From Vogesella sp. XCS3 (GTDB taxonomy: Bacteria; Pseudomonadota; Gammaproteobacteria; Burkholderiales; Chromobacteriaceae), in NCBI RefSeq assembly GCF_020616155.1, contig NZ_CP085530.1, positions 2,912,501 to 2,976,500 of the forward strand: a stretch of DNA of 64,000 nt, given 5' to 3'. This document shows positions 36,514-51,500 of this stretch, piece after piece (the first letter of the stretch is position 1; every line of letters begins with the position of its first letter). The translations under genes and the position numbers were made by a program. The notes under the pieces were generated by a model. That model did no database searches and was not told the DNA's origin. It saw only the letters and a program-made list of their open reading frames with translations.

Positions 36514-39500
36514 ATGGCTGCCGCTGTCAATGTTGCTCAAGGTAAAGTTGTGTCTCTCACTGGCAAAGTACTGGCCATTGCTGCAGATGGTTCTCAGCGC
36601 ATTCTGAAGCTGGGCGACATTGTGGCTGCGGGGGAACGTCTGGTTGTGCCGGCGGATGGCGCAATCGAACTTCAGGGTAGTAACGGTCATATCGTCAAGA
36701 TTGCCGAGGCGCGTGATCTCACGATTACCGATGACGTATTTGGGCTTCAAGGCACGGACGCCACTGATGCCGCCATCGCAGCACTGAACCCGGACGCCCA
36801 GCAGGTGTTGGCCGCACTGGAAAGTGGTCAGGACCCATTGCAAGGTCTGGAAGAGACTGCGGCAGGTCTGGCGGCGGGCGGCGGCGAGGATGGCGGCAAC
36901 TCGTTTGTGGTGATCAGCCGGGTAGCCGAGAGTATCCAGCCGCTGTCGCTGAATAACCAGATTGATGCGGTTAGCGCGGAAACGGTCCAGACCACAGATA
37001 CCACCACGGTACTGGTCGACGACAGTACTACGGTTACCATCAATAACGTTGGCCCTAGCCGTGACAATACCCCGCTATTGACCGGTACCGGTGAGGCCGG
37101 CGCAACGGTTGTCATCAGCAACGCAGCAGGCCAGGTGATTGCGACTACCGTGGTCGCCGCTAATGGTACCTGGTCGGTAGAGTCTACGGTTGCCTTGCCG
37201 GATGGCAACACAGGCCTGACCGCAGTCGCCACCGATACCAATGGCAACAAAGCTACCAGTGTCGCGACGGCCATCATCGATACCACCACGACCGTTACCA
37301 TTGATAATGTAGGCCCTACGCGCGATACCACGCCACTGCTAAGCGGTACCGGCGAAACTGGCGCTACTATTGTGGTAAGCGACAAAGACGGTAATGTCAT
37401 TGGTACCGCAACCGTGGGTACCGATGGCCGCTGGTCGGTAGAGTCGACCCGTCCTCTGCCTGAGGGTGGCAGCAACCTCACCGTTACCGCTACCGACCCG
37501 CTGGGTAATACAGCCAGCAATACCGGTACCGCGCAGATCGATACCACCGCGCCGCTCGCGCCTGTGGTGGTGATTACCGAAGACGCCAATAACGACGGGG
37601 TTATCGCCAATGGCGAACTGTCCGGCAAGGTAGACGTCAGCATTACCCTGCCTGCAGGCACTAACGCAGGGGATGTGCTCACCATCAATAGTGGTACTAC
37701 CACACAGACTATTACCCTGACGGATAGCGATATCCGTACCGGTACCGTCGCCATTACCCTGGACCCACCGGCCGAAGGTAGTCAGCTTACCGTTACCGCA
37801 ACCCTGACCGACCCGGCTGGCAACGTCTCGCCAGAAGGTAAAGACAGTGCGCAGATCAACACCGCCCAGATCGACTTTGTTGGCTCCGTCGCTGGCCCAG
37901 GCGCTGCTTCGGCAGACGAGGGCAGCAATCTGGTGTTTGATGTTCGCCTCAGCACGGCTAGCACGATAGCCACCACCTTCGACTTTGTGCTGAAAGACGG
38001 CACCGCTACCGCTGACGACTACGGCAAAGCCAGCTTCAGTAACGGCGTAAGCTACGACGCCGGCACCGGCAAGATCACCGTACCGGCCGGCGTGACCAGC
38101 TTCACCGTCACCGTACCGACCACGCAGGACACCACCGACGAGCCGAACGAAACCGTCAAGCTGAGCATCGGCGGCAAAGACGCCACCGGCACCATCGTCG
38201 ACAACGACGATGCCCCGACCATCGAACACATCGGCAAACCGGACCCGGCTGCGGCCAACCCGAACGACGTGTCCGCCGACGAAGGCAGCGAGCTGAGCTT
38301 TACCGTCAAGCTGTCCAACGCCAGCAGCACCAGCACCACCTTCGACTTTGTGTTGAAAGACGGCACCGCCACCGCTGACGACTACGGCAAAGCCAGCTTC
38401 AGCGACGGCGTAAGCTACGACGCCGGCACCGGCAAGATCACCGTACCGGCCGGCGTGACCAGCTTCACTGTCACCGTACCGACCACCCAGGACACCACCG
38501 ACGAGCCGAACGAAACCGTCAAGCTGAGCATCGGCGGCAAAGACGCCACCGGCACCATCGTGGATAACGACGATGCGCCGACCATCGAACACATCGGCAA
38601 ACCGGACCCGGCTGCGGCCAACCCGAACGACGTGTCCGCCATCGAAGGCGATAGCCTGTCGTTCAGCGTCAAGCTGTCCAACGCCAGCAGCACCAGCACC
38701 ACCTTCGACTTTGTGCTGAAAGACGGCACCGCCACGTCCGACGACTACGGCAAAGCCAGCTTCAGCGACGGCGTAAGCTACGACGCCGGCACCGGCAAGA
38801 TCACCGTACCGGCCGGCGTGACCAGCTTCACCGTCACCGTACCGACCACCCAGGACACCACCGACGAAGCCGACGAAACCGTCAAGCTGAGCATCGGCGG
38901 TAAAGACGCCACCGGCACCATCATCGACAACGACGGCGCACCGACCATCGCCTCTGTTGACGTGAGCAACGCCGGCGCCAAAGCAGACGAAGGCACTGCG
39001 CTGAACTTCAACGTACAGCTGAGCAATGCGTCCGCCAGCCAGACCACCTTTGCGTTCAGCCTGGCCGGCGTCACCGCCGCCGAAGGCGACTTCAACCGCG
39101 CAGGCGTCACCTTCAGCAACGGTGTGACCCTCAGCGCCGACGGCAAGAGCGTGATCGTACCGGCCGGTGTGAGCAGCTTCACCGTGACCGTACCGACCAT
39201 CAACGACACCGTGGATGAAGCCGACGAAACGCTGAAGTTGGCCGTAGGCGGCAAAGACGCCACCGGCACCATCGTCGACAACGACGATGCGCCGACCATC
39301 GAACACATCGGCAAACCGGACCCGGCTGCGGCCAACCCGAACGACGTGTCTGCCGACGAAGGCAGCGAGCTGAGCTTTACCGTCAAGCTGTCCAACGCCA
39401 GCAGCACCAGCACCACCTTCGACTTTGTGCTGAAAGACGGCACCGCTACCGCTGACGACTACGGCAAAGCCAGCTTCAGCGACGGCGTAAGCTACGACGC

Positions 39501-42500
39501 CGGTACCGGCAAGATCACCGTACCGGCCGGCGTGACCAGCTTCACCGTCACCGTACCGACCACGCAGGACACCACCGACGAGCCGAACGAAACCGTCAAG
39601 CTGAGCATCGGTGGCAAAGACGCCACCGGTACCATCGTGGATAACGACGATGCGCCGACCATCGAACACATCGGCAAACCGGACCCGGCTGCGGCCAACC
39701 CGAACGACGTGTCCGCCATCGAAGGCGATAGCCTGTCGTTCAGCGTCAAGCTGTCCAACGCCAGCAGCACCAGCACCACCTTCGACTTTGTACTGAAAGA
39801 CGGCACCGCCACGTCCGACGACTACGGCAAAGCCAGCTTCAGCGACGGCGTCAGCTACGACGCCGGCACCGGCAAGATCACCGTACCGGCCGGCGTGACC
39901 AGCTTCACCGTCACCGTACCGACCACCCAGGACACCACCGACGAAGCCGACGAAACCGTCAAGCTGAGCATCGGCGGCAAAGACGCCACCGGCACCATCA
40001 TCGACAACGACGGCGCACCGTCCATCGCCTCTGTTGACGTGAGCAACGCCGGCGCCAAAGCCGACGAAGGCACGGCACTGAACTTCAACGTACAGCTGAG
40101 CAATGCGTCCGCCAGCCAGACCACCTTTGCGTTCAGCCTGGCCGGCGTGACGGCGTCCGAAGGCGACTTCAACCGTGCAGGCGTCACCTTCAGCAACGGT
40201 GTGACCCTCAGCGCCGACGGCAAGAGCGTGATCGTGCCGGCCGGTGTGAGCAGCTTCACCGTCACCGTACCGACCATCAACGACACCGTGGATGAAGCCG
40301 ACGAAACACTGAAACTGGCCGTAGGCGGCAAAGACGCCACCGGCACCATCGTCGACAACGACGATGCCCCGACCATCGAGCACATCGGCAAACCGGACCC
40401 GGCTGCGGCCAACCCGAACGACGTGTCTGCCGACGAAGGCAGCGAGCTGAGCTTTACCGTCAAGCTGTCCAACGCCAGCAGCACCAGCACCACCTTCGAC
40501 TTTGTGCTGAAAGACGGCACCGCTACCGCTGACGACTACGGCAAAGCCAGCTTCAGCGACGGCGTAAGCTACGACGCCGGTACCGGCAAGATCACCGTAC
40601 CGGCCGGCGTGACCAGCTTCACCGTCACCGTACCGACCACCCAGGACACCACCGACGAGCCGAACGAAACCGTCAAGCTGAGCATCGGCGGCAAAGACGC
40701 CACCGGTACCATCGTCGACAACGACGATGCGCCGACCATCGAACACATCGGCAAACCGGACCCGGCTGCGGCCAACCCGAACGACGTGTCCGCCATCGAA
40801 GGCGATAGCCTGTCGTTCAGCGTCAAGCTGTCCAACGCCAGCAGCACCAGCACCACCTTCGACTTTGTGCTGAAAGACGGCACCGCCACCGCTGACGACT
40901 ACGGCAAAGCCAGCTTCAGCGACGGCGTAAGCTACGACGCCGGCACCGGCAAGATCACCGTACCGGCCGGCGTGACCAGCTTCACCGTTACCGTACCGAC
41001 CACGCAGGACACCACCGACGAAGCCGACGAAACCGTCAAGCTGAGCATCGGCGGCAAAGACGCCACCGGCACCATCATCGACAACGACGGCGCACCGACC
41101 ATCGCCTCTGTTGACGTGAGCAACGCCGACGCCAAAGCCGACGAAGGCACGGCGCTGAACTTCAACGTACAGCTGAGCAATGCGTCCGCCAGCCAGACCA
41201 CCTTTGACTTCAGCCTGGCCGGTGTGACGGCGTCCGAAGGCGACTTCAACCGCGCAGGCGTCACCTTCAGTAACGGCGTAACCCTCAGCGCCGACGGCAA
41301 GAGCGTGATCGTGCCGGCCGGGGTGAGCAGCTTCACCGTGACCGTACCGACCATCAACGACACCGTGGATGAAGCCGACGAAACGCTGAAGTTGGCCGTC
41401 GGTGGCAAAGACGCCACCGGTACCATCGTGGATAACGACGGCGCACCGACCATCGAGCACATCGGCAAACCGGACCCGGCTGCGGCCAACCCGAACGACG
41501 TGTCCGCCGACGAAGGCAGCGAGCTGAGCTTTACCGTCAAGCTGTCCAACGCCAGCAGCACCAGCACCACCTTCGACTTTGTACTGAAAGACGGCACCGC
41601 TACCGCTGACGACTACGGCAAAGCCAGCTTCAGCGACGGCGTAAGCTACGACGCCGGCACCGGCAAGATCACCGTACCGGCCGGCGTGACCAGCTTCACC
41701 GTGACCGTACCGACTACCCAGGACACCACCGACGAGCCGAACGAAACCGTCAAGCTGAGCATCGGCGGCAAAGACGCCACCGGCACCATCGTGGATAACG
41801 ACGATGCGCCGACCATCGAACACATCGGCAAACCGGACCCGGCTGCGGCCAACCCGAACGACGTGTCCGCCATCGAAGGCGATAGCCTGTCGTTCAGCGT
41901 CAAGCTGTCCAACGCCAGCAGCACCAGCACCACCTTCGACTTTGTGCTGAAAGACGGCACCGCCACGTCCGACGACTACGGCAAAGCCAGCTTCAGCGAC
42001 GGCGTAAGCTACGACGCCGGCACCGGCAAGATCACCGTACCGGCCGGCGTGACCAGCTTCACCGTCACCGTACCGACCACCCAGGACACCACCGACGAAG
42101 CCGACGAAACCGTCAAGCTGAGCATCGGCGGTAAAGACGCCACCGGCACCATCATCGACAACGACGGCGCACCGACCATCGCCTCTGTTGACGTGAGCAA
42201 CGCCGGCGCCAAAGCAGACGAAGGCACTGCGCTGAACTTCAACGTACAGCTGAGCAATGCGTCCGCCAGCCAGACCACCTTTGCGTTCAGCCTGGCCGGC
42301 GTCACCGCCGCCGAAGGCGACTTCAACCGCGCAGGCGTCACCTTCAGCAACGGTGTGACCCTCAGCGCCGATGGCAAGAGCGTGATCGTACCGGCCGGGG
42401 TGAGCAGCTTCACCGTGACCGTACCGACCATCAACGACACCGTGGATGAAGCCGACGAAACACTGAAGTTGGCCGTAGGCGGCAAAGACGCCACCGGTAC

Positions 42501-45500
42501 CATCGTCGACAACGACGATGCCCCGACTATCGAGCACATCGGCAAACCGGACCCGGCTGCGGCCAACCCGAACGACGTGTCCGCTGACGAAGGCAGCGAG
42601 CTGAGCTTTACCGTCAAGCTGTCCAACGCCAGCAGCACCAGCACCACCTTCGACTTTGTGTTGAAAGACGGCACCGCCACCGCTGACGACTACGGCAAAG
42701 CCAGCTTCAGCGACGGCGTAAGCTACGACGCCGGCACCGGCAAGATCACCGTACCGGCCGGCGTGACCAGCTTCACTGTCACCGTACCGACCACCCAGGA
42801 CACCACCGACGAGCCGAACGAAACCGTCAAGCTGAGCATCGGCGGCAAAGACGCCACCGGTACCATCGTGGATAACGACGATGCGCCGACCATCGAACAC
42901 ATCGGCAAACCGGACCCGGCTGCGGCCAACCCGAACGACGTGTCCGCCATCGAAGGCGATAGCCTGTCGTTCAGCGTCAAGCTGTCCAACGCCAGCAGCA
43001 CCAGCACCACCTTCGACTTTGTACTGAAAGACGGCACCGCCACGTCCGACGACTACGGCAAAGCCAGCTTCAGCGACGGCGTCAGCTACGACGCCGGCAC
43101 CGGCAAGATCACCGTACCGGCTGGCGTGACCAGCTTTACCGTCACCGTACCGACCACGCAGGACACCACCGACGAAGCCGACGAAACCGTCAAGCTGAGC
43201 ATCGGCGGCAAAGACGCCACCGGCACCATCATCGATAACGACGGCGCACCGACCATCGCCTCTGTTGACGTGAGCAACGCCGGCGCCAAAGCAGACGAAG
43301 GCACTGCGCTGAACTTCAACGTACAGCTGAGCAATGCGTCCGCCAGCCAGACCACCTTTGCGTTCAGCCTGGCCGGCGTCACCGCCGCCGAAGGCGACTT
43401 CAACCGCGCAGGCGTCACCTTCAGCAACGGTGTGACCCTCAGCGCCGACGGCAAGAGCGTGATCGTACCGGCCGGTGTGAGCAGCTTCACCGTGACCGTA
43501 CCGACCATCAACGACACCGTGGATGAAGCCGACGAAACGCTGAAGTTGGCCGTAGGCGGCAAAGACGCCACCGGCACCATCGTCGATAACGACGATGCCC
43601 CGACCATCAGCGGCGTGAGCGTGACCAACACCGGCGCCAAAGCCGACGAAGGCACTGCGCTGAACTTCAAGGTGGACCTGAGCGCCGCCAGCGAACAAGC
43701 CACCAGCCACAGCTTTAGCCTGGCCGGCGTGACCGCAGTCGAAGGCGACTTCGACCGCAGCAAAGTAACGTTCACTAACGGCGTGACCCTCAGCGCCGAT
43801 GGCAAGAGCGTGATCGTACCGGCCGGGGTGAGCAGCTTCACCGTGACCGTACCGACCATCAACGACACCGTGGATGAAGCCGACGAAACGCTGAAGTTGG
43901 CCGTAGGCGGCAAAGACGCCACCGGCACCATCGTCGATAACGACGATGCGCCGACCATCAGCGGCGTGAGCGTGACCAATACCGGCGCCAAAGCCGACGA
44001 AGGTACCGCGCTGAACTTCAAGGTGGACCTGAGCGCCGCCAGCGAACAAGCCACCAGCCACAGCTTTAGCCTGGCCGGCGTGACCGCAGCCGAAGGCGAC
44101 TTCAACCGCGCAGGCGTCACCTTCAGCAACGGCGTAACCCTCAGCGCCGACGGCAAGAGCGTGATCGTACCGGCCGGGGTGAGCAGCTTCACCGTGACCG
44201 TACCGACCATCAACGACACCGTGGATGAAGCCGACGAAACGCTGAAGTTGGCCGTAGGCGGCAAAGACGCCACCGGCACCATCGTCGATAACGACGATGC
44301 GCCGACCATCAGCGGCGTGAGCGTGACCAACACCGGCGCCAAAGCCGACGAAGGCAATGCGCTGAACTTCAAGGTGGACCTGAGCGCCGCCAGCGAACAA
44401 GCCACCAGCCACAGCTTTAGCCTGGCCGGCGTGACCGCAGTCGAAGGCGACTTCGACCGCAGCAAAGTAACGTTCACTAACGGCGTGACCCTCAGCGCCG
44501 ATGGCAAGAGCGTGATCGTACCGGCCGGGGTGAGCAGCTTCACCGTGACCGTACCGACCATCAACGACACCGTGGATGAAGCCGACGAAACGCTGAAGTT
44601 GGCCGTAGGCGGCAAAGACGCCACCGGCACCATCGTCGATAACGACGATGCGCCGACCATCAGCGGCGTGAGCGTGACCAACACCGGCGCCAAAGCCGAC
44701 GAAGGCACCGTGCTGAACTTCAAGGTGGACCTGAGCGCCGCCAGCGAACAAGCCACCAGCCACAGCTTCAGCCTGGCCGGCGTGACTGCAGCCGAAGGCG
44801 ACTTCGACCGCAGCAAAGTAACGTTCACTAACGGCGTAACGCTGAGTGCCGACGGCAAGAGCGTGATCGTGCCGGCCGGTGTGAGCAGCTTCACCGTGAC
44901 CGTACCGACCATCAACGACACCGTGGATGAAGCCGACGAAACGCTGAAGTTGGCCGTCGGTGGCAAAGACGCCACCGGTACCATCGTCGACAACGATGCC
45001 ACCCCGACCATCAGCGGTGTGAGCGTGACCAACACCGGCGCCAAAGCCGACGAAGGCACCGCGCTGAACTTCAAGGTGGACCTGAGCGCAGCCAGCGAAC
45101 AAACCACCAGCCACAGCTTCAGCCTGGCCGGCGTGACTGCCGCCGAAGGCGACTTCGACCGCAGCAAAGTAACGTTCACTAACGGTGTGACCCTCAGCGC
45201 CGACGGCAAGAGCGTGACCGTGCCGGCCGGTGTGAGCAGCTTCACCGTGACCGTACCGACCGTGAACGACACCGTGGATGAAGCCGACGAAACGCTGAAG
45301 TTGGCCGTCGGTGGCAAAGACGCCACCGGCACCATCGTCGACAACGACGATGCCCCGACCATCAGCGGTGTGAGCGTGACCAACACCGGCGCCAAAGCCG
45401 ATGAAGGCACGGCGCTGAACTTCAAGGTAGACCTGAGCGCCGCCAGCGAACAGACCACCAGCCACAGCTTCAGCCTGGCCGGTGTCACTGCGTCCGAAGG

Positions 45501-48500
45501 CGACTTCAACCGCGCAGGCGTCACATTCAGCAACGGCGTGACCCTCAGTGCCGACGGCAAGAGCGTGATCGTGCCGGCCGGGGTGAGCAGCTTCACCGTC
45601 ACCGTACCGACCATCAACGACACCGTGGATGAAGCCGACGAAACGCTGAAGTTGGCCGTAGGCGGCAAAGACGCCACCGGCACCATCGTCGACAACGACG
45701 ATGCCCCGACCATCAGCGGTGTGAGCGTGACCAACACCGGCGCCAAAGCCGATGAAGGCACGGCGCTGAACTTCAAGGTAGACCTGAGCGCCGCCAGCGA
45801 ACAGACCACCAGCCACAGCTTCAGCCTGGCCGGCGTGACTGCAGCCGAAGGCGACTTCGACCGCAGCAAAGTAACGTTCACTAACGGCGTAACCCTCAGC
45901 GCCGACGGCAAGAGCGTGATCGTACCGGCCGGGGTGAGCAGCTTCACCGTCACCGTACCGACCATCAACGACACCGTGGATGAAGCCGACGAAACGCTGA
46001 AGTTGGCCGTAGGCGGCAAAGACGCCACCGGCACCATCGTCGACAACGACGCCACCCCGACCATCAGCGGCGTGAGCGTGACCAACACCGACGCCAAAGC
46101 CGACGAAGGTACGGCGCTGAACTTCAAGGTAGACCTGAGCGCCGCCAGCGAACAGACCACCAGCCACAGCTTCAGCCTGGCCGGTGTCACTGCGTCCGAA
46201 GGCGACTTCAACCGCGCAGGCGTCACATTCAGCAACGGCGTGACCCTCAGTGCCGACGGCAAGAGCGTGATCGTGCCGGCCGGGGTGAGCAGCTTCACCG
46301 TCACCGTACCGACCATCAACGACACCGTGGATGAAGCCGACGAAACGCTGAAGTTGGCCGTGGGCGGCAAAGACGCCACCGGCACCATCGTCGACAACGA
46401 CGATGCCCCGACCATCAGCGGCGTGAGCGTGACCAATACCGGCGCCAAAGCCGACGAAGGTACCGCGCTGAACTTCAAGGTGGACCTGAGCGCCGCCAGC
46501 GAACAAGCCACCAGCCACAGCTTTAGCCTGGCCGGCGTGACCGCAGCCGAAGGCGACTTCAACCGCGCAGGCGTCACCTTCAGCAACGGCGTAACCCTCA
46601 GCGCCGACGGCAAGAGCGTGATCGTACCGGCCGGGGTGAGCAGCTTCACCGTGACCGTACCGACCATCAACGACACCGTGGATGAAGCCGACGAAACGCT
46701 GAAGTTGGCCGTAGGCGGCAAAGACGCCACCGGCACCATCGTCGATAACGACGATGCCCCGACCATCAGCGGCGTGAGCGTGACCAACACCGGCGCCAAA
46801 GCCGACGAAGGCAATGCGCTGAACTTCAAGGTGGACCTGAGCGCCGCCAGCGAACAAGCCACCAGCCACAGCTTTAGCCTGGCCGGCGTGACCGCAGTCG
46901 AAGGCGACTTCGACCGCAGCAAAGTAACGTTCACTAACGGCGTGACCCTCAGCGCCGATGGCAAGAGCGTGATCGTACCGGCCGGGGTGAGCAGCTTCAC
47001 CGTGACCGTACCGACCATCAACGACACCGTGGATGAAGCCGACGAAACGCTGAAGTTGGCCGTAGGCGGCAAAGACGCCACCGGCACCATCGTCGATAAC
47101 GACGATGCGCCGACCATCAGCGGCGTGAGCGTGACCAATACCGGCGCCAAAGCCGACGAAGGTACCGCGCTGAACTTCAAGGTGGACCTGAGCGCCGCCA
47201 GCGAACAAGCCACCAGCCACAGCTTTAGCCTGGCCGGCGTGACCGCAGCCGAAGGCGACTTCGACCGCAGCAAAGTAACGTTCACTAACGGCGTAACGCT
47301 GAGTGCCGACGGCAAGAGCGTGATCGTACCGGCCGGGGTGAGCAGCTTCACCGTGACCGTACCGACCATCAACGACACCGTGGATGAAGCCGACGAAACG
47401 CTGAAGTTGGCCGTAGGCGGCAAAGACGCCACCGGCACCATCGTCGATAACGACGATGCCCCGACCATCAGCGGCGTGAGCGTGACCAACACCGGCGCCA
47501 AAGCCGACGAAGGCAATGCGCTGAACTTCAAGGTGGACCTGAGCGCCGCCAGCGAACAAGCCACCAGCCACAGCTTTAGCCTGGCCGGCGTGACCGCAGT
47601 CGAAGGCGACTTCGACCGCAGCAAAGTAACGTTCACTAACGGCGTGACCCTCAGCGCCGATGGCAAGAGCGTGATCGTACCGGCCGGGGTGAGCAGCTTC
47701 ACCGTGACCGTACCGACCATCAACGACACCGTGGATGAAGCCGACGAAACGCTGAAGTTGGCCGTAGGCGGCAAAGACGCCACCGGCACCATCGTCGATA
47801 ACGACGATGCGCCGACCATCAGCGGCGTGAGCGTGACCAACACCGGCGCCAAAGCCGACGAAGGCACCGTGCTGAACTTCAAGGTGGACCTGAGCTCCGC
47901 CAGCGAACAAGCCACCAGCCACAGCTTCAGCCTGGCCGGCGTGACTGCAGCCGAAGGCGACTTCGACCGCAGCAAAGTAACGTTCACTAACGGCGTAACG
48001 CTGAGTGCCGACGGCAAGAGCGTGATCGTGCCGGCCGGTGTGAGCAGCTTCACCGTGACCGTACCGACCATCAACGACACCGTGGATGAAGCCGACGAAA
48101 CGCTGAAGTTGGCCGTCGGTGGCAAAGACGCCACCGGTACCATCGTCGACAACGATGCCACCCCGACCATCAGCGGCGTGAGCGTGACCAATACCGACGC
48201 CAAAGCCGACGAAGGCACGGCGCTGAACTTCAAGGTAGACCTGAGCGCCGCCAGCGAACAGACCACCAGCCACAGCTTCAGCCTGGCCGGTGTGACGGCG
48301 TCCGAAGGCGACTTCAACCGTGCAGGCGTCACCTTCAGCAACGGCGTGACCCTCAGCGCCGATGGCAAGAGCGTGATCGTGCCGGCCGGGGTGAGCAGCT
48401 TCACCGTGACCGTACCGACCATCAACGACACCGTGGATGAAGCCGACGAAACACTGAAGTTGGCCGTCGGTGGTAAAGACGCCACCGGTACCATCGTTGA

Positions 48501-51500
48501 TAACGATGCCACCCCGACCATCAGCGGCGTGAGCGTGACCAACACCGACGCCAAAGCCGACGAAGGCACTGCGCTGAACTTCAAGGTGGACCTGAGCGCC
48601 GCCAGCGAACAGACCACCAGCCACAGCTTCAGCCTGGCCGGTGTGACGGCGTCCGAAGGCGACTTCAACCGCGCAGGCGTCACCTTCAGCAACGGCGTGA
48701 CCCTCAGCGCCGATGGCAAGAGCGTGATCGTGCCGGCCGGGGTGAGCAGCTTCACCGTGACCGTACCGACCATCAACGACACCGTGGATGAAGCCGACGA
48801 AACGCTGAAGTTGGCCGTAGGCGGCAAAGACGCCACCGGCACCATCGTTGATAACGATGCCACCCCGACCATCAGCGGCGTGAGCGTGACCAACACCGAC
48901 GCCAAAGCCGACGAAGGCACGGCGCTGAACTTCAAGGTAGACCTGAGCGCTGCCAGCGAACAGACCACCAGCCACAGCTTTAGCCTGGCCGGCGTGACCG
49001 CAGCCGAAGGCGACTTCGACCGCAGCAAAGTAACGTTCACTAACGGCGTAACGCTGAGTGCCGACGGCAAGAGCGTGATCGTGCCGGCCGGTGTCAGCAG
49101 CTTCACCGTGACCGTACCGACCATCAACGACACCGTGGATGAAGCCGACGAAACGCTGAAACTGGCCGTGGGTGGCAAAGACGCCACCGGCACCATCGTC
49201 GATAACGACGATGCGCCGACCATCAGCGGCGTGAGCGTGACCAACACCGGCGCCAAAGCCGACGAAGGCACCGTGCTGAACTTCAAGGTGGACCTGAGCG
49301 CCGCCAGCGAACAAGCCACCAGCCACAGCTTCAGCCTGGCCGGCGTGACTGCAGCCGAAGGCGACTTCGACCGCAGCAAAGTAACGTTCACTAACGGCGT
49401 AACGCTGAGTGCCGACGGCAAGAGCGTGATCGTACCGGCCGGTGTGAGCAGCTTTACCGTCACCGTACCGACCATCAACGACACCGTGGATGAAGCTGAC
49501 GAAACGCTGAAGTTGGCCGTAGGCGGCAAAGACGCCACCGGCACCATCGTCGACAACGACGATGCGCCAACCATCAGCGGCGTGAGCGTGACCAACACCG
49601 GCGCCAAAGCCGACGAAGGCACCGTGCTGAACTTCAAGGTGGACCTGAGCGCCGCCAGCGAACAAGCCACCAGCCACAGCTTCAGCCTGGCCGGCGTGAC
49701 TGCAGCCGAAGGCGACTTCGACCGCAGCAAAGTAACGTTCACTAACGGCGTAACGCTGAGTGCCGACGGCAAGAGCGTGATCGTACCGGCCGGTGTGAGC
49801 AGCTTTACCGTCACCGTACCGACCATCAACGACACCGTGGATGAAGCCGACGAAACGCTGAAACTGGCCGTAGGCGGCAAAGACGCCACCGGCACCATCG
49901 TCGATAACGACGATGCGCCAACCATCAGCGGCGTGAGCGTGACCAACACCGGCGCCAAAGCCGACGAAGGCACGGCGCTGAACTTCAAGGTAGACCTGAG
50001 CGCCGCCAGCGAACAGACCACCAGCCACAGCTTCAGCCTGGCTGGCGTCACCGCCGCCGAAGGCGACTTCAACCGTGCAGGCGTCACCTTCAGCAACGGC
50101 GTAACGCTGAGTGCCGATGGCAAGAGCGTGATCGTACCGGCCGGTGTGAGCAGCTTCACCGTGACCGTACCGACCATCAACGACACCGTGGATGAAGCCG
50201 ACGAAACGCTGAAACTGGCCGTGGGTGGCAAAGACGCCACCGGCACCATCGTCGATAACGACGATGCGCCAACCATCAGCGGCGTGAGCGTGACCAACAC
50301 CGGCGCCAAAGCCGACGAAGGCACGGCGCTGAACTTCAAGGTAGACCTGAGCGCCGCCAGCGAACAGACCACCAGCCACAGCTTCAGCCTGGCTGGCGTC
50401 ACCGCCGCCGAAGGCGACTTCAACCGTGCAGGCGTCACCTTCAGCAACGGCGTAACGCTGAGTGCCGATGGCAAGAGCGTGATCGTACCGGCCGGTGTGA
50501 GCAGCTTCACCGTGACCGTACCGACCATCAACGACACCGTGGATGAAGCCGACGAAACGCTGAAACTGGCCGTGGGTGGCAAAGACGCCACCGGTACCAT
50601 CGTTGATAACGATTCGGCGCCGAATGGCACCGACAAGACGATCAGCATCAACGAAGATACGGCTCGCACCCTGGGTGCAGCTGACTTTGGCTTTACCGAT
50701 AGCGACGCGGGTGACACCTTGTCTGCGGTTCGCATTGATACCCTGCCGACCGACGGCAAGCTGTACCTCAACGGTACGCTGGCTACGGCCGGTGTGGTAG
50801 TGAGTGCGGCGGATCTGGCCGCCGGCAAGCTGGTCTTCCAGCCGGATACCCACGAGAGCAAGCTCAGCGGTGGCTATGCACAGCTGACCTTTAGCGTGAA
50901 AGACAGCGGTGGCAACTTTGATGGCACACCAAATACGCTGACTGTGAACGTGGTGCCGGTTGCCGATGTACCGACGGTATCGGTGACACTGGGGGCCGGT
51001 AGCTACGATGCCGGCAGCCCGTACAGTGGCGGCAAGAACTACAGTGGCTGGAGTGATGCGCAGGCAAGCTATGGCAGCAATGCCATCGAGCTCACTGGTT
51101 CGGGCGATGCCTGGTCAACGCCTGCGGGTAAAGAGTCGCAAGGCTTTGCCGTGAAAGGTGGCGGCCTGAATGACCTGATTTCCATGCACGGCAGTACTGG
51201 CAACAACATCCTGATTGGTGATGATGGCATCCTGGGTAACTCGGATGGCTCCAATACCGGCCAGGTGAATGACACGCTGTATGGTGGCGCCGGCAATGAC
51301 ATCCTGATCGGCGAGCAGGGCGATGATTCCCTGTTTGGCGGCAGCGGTGTGGATACCGCAGTGTATGCCGGCAATTTTGCCGACTACACCATTGGCGTAC
51401 CGACTGCGTCTGCTGGTGGCAGCCTGGCTTTCCAGGTGAAAGACAAGCAAACCAACGGTAACCCGTATGGCGGTGAAGGTACCGATAACCTGTACGACGT

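Noticed and set aside
38249-42930. Further core 10-mers (TGCGGCCAAC) inside adhesin repeats.
   Set aside because: They are copies carried by repeat amplification (codons for Ala-Ala-Asn), so they are not independent occurrences and were left out of the count.
29683-50625. Regular repeats that might be read as a CRISPR array.
   Set aside because: Units are 351-1077 bases, in frame and protein-coding, with no short repeats separated by unique spacers.
37339-50853. Antisense open frame of 4504 codons (and another of 2591 codons in a second frame) opposite adhesin 2.
   Set aside because: Repetition of a GC-biased unit without antisense stops extends any frame through all copies. No start, ribosome-binding site or family resemblance supports it.
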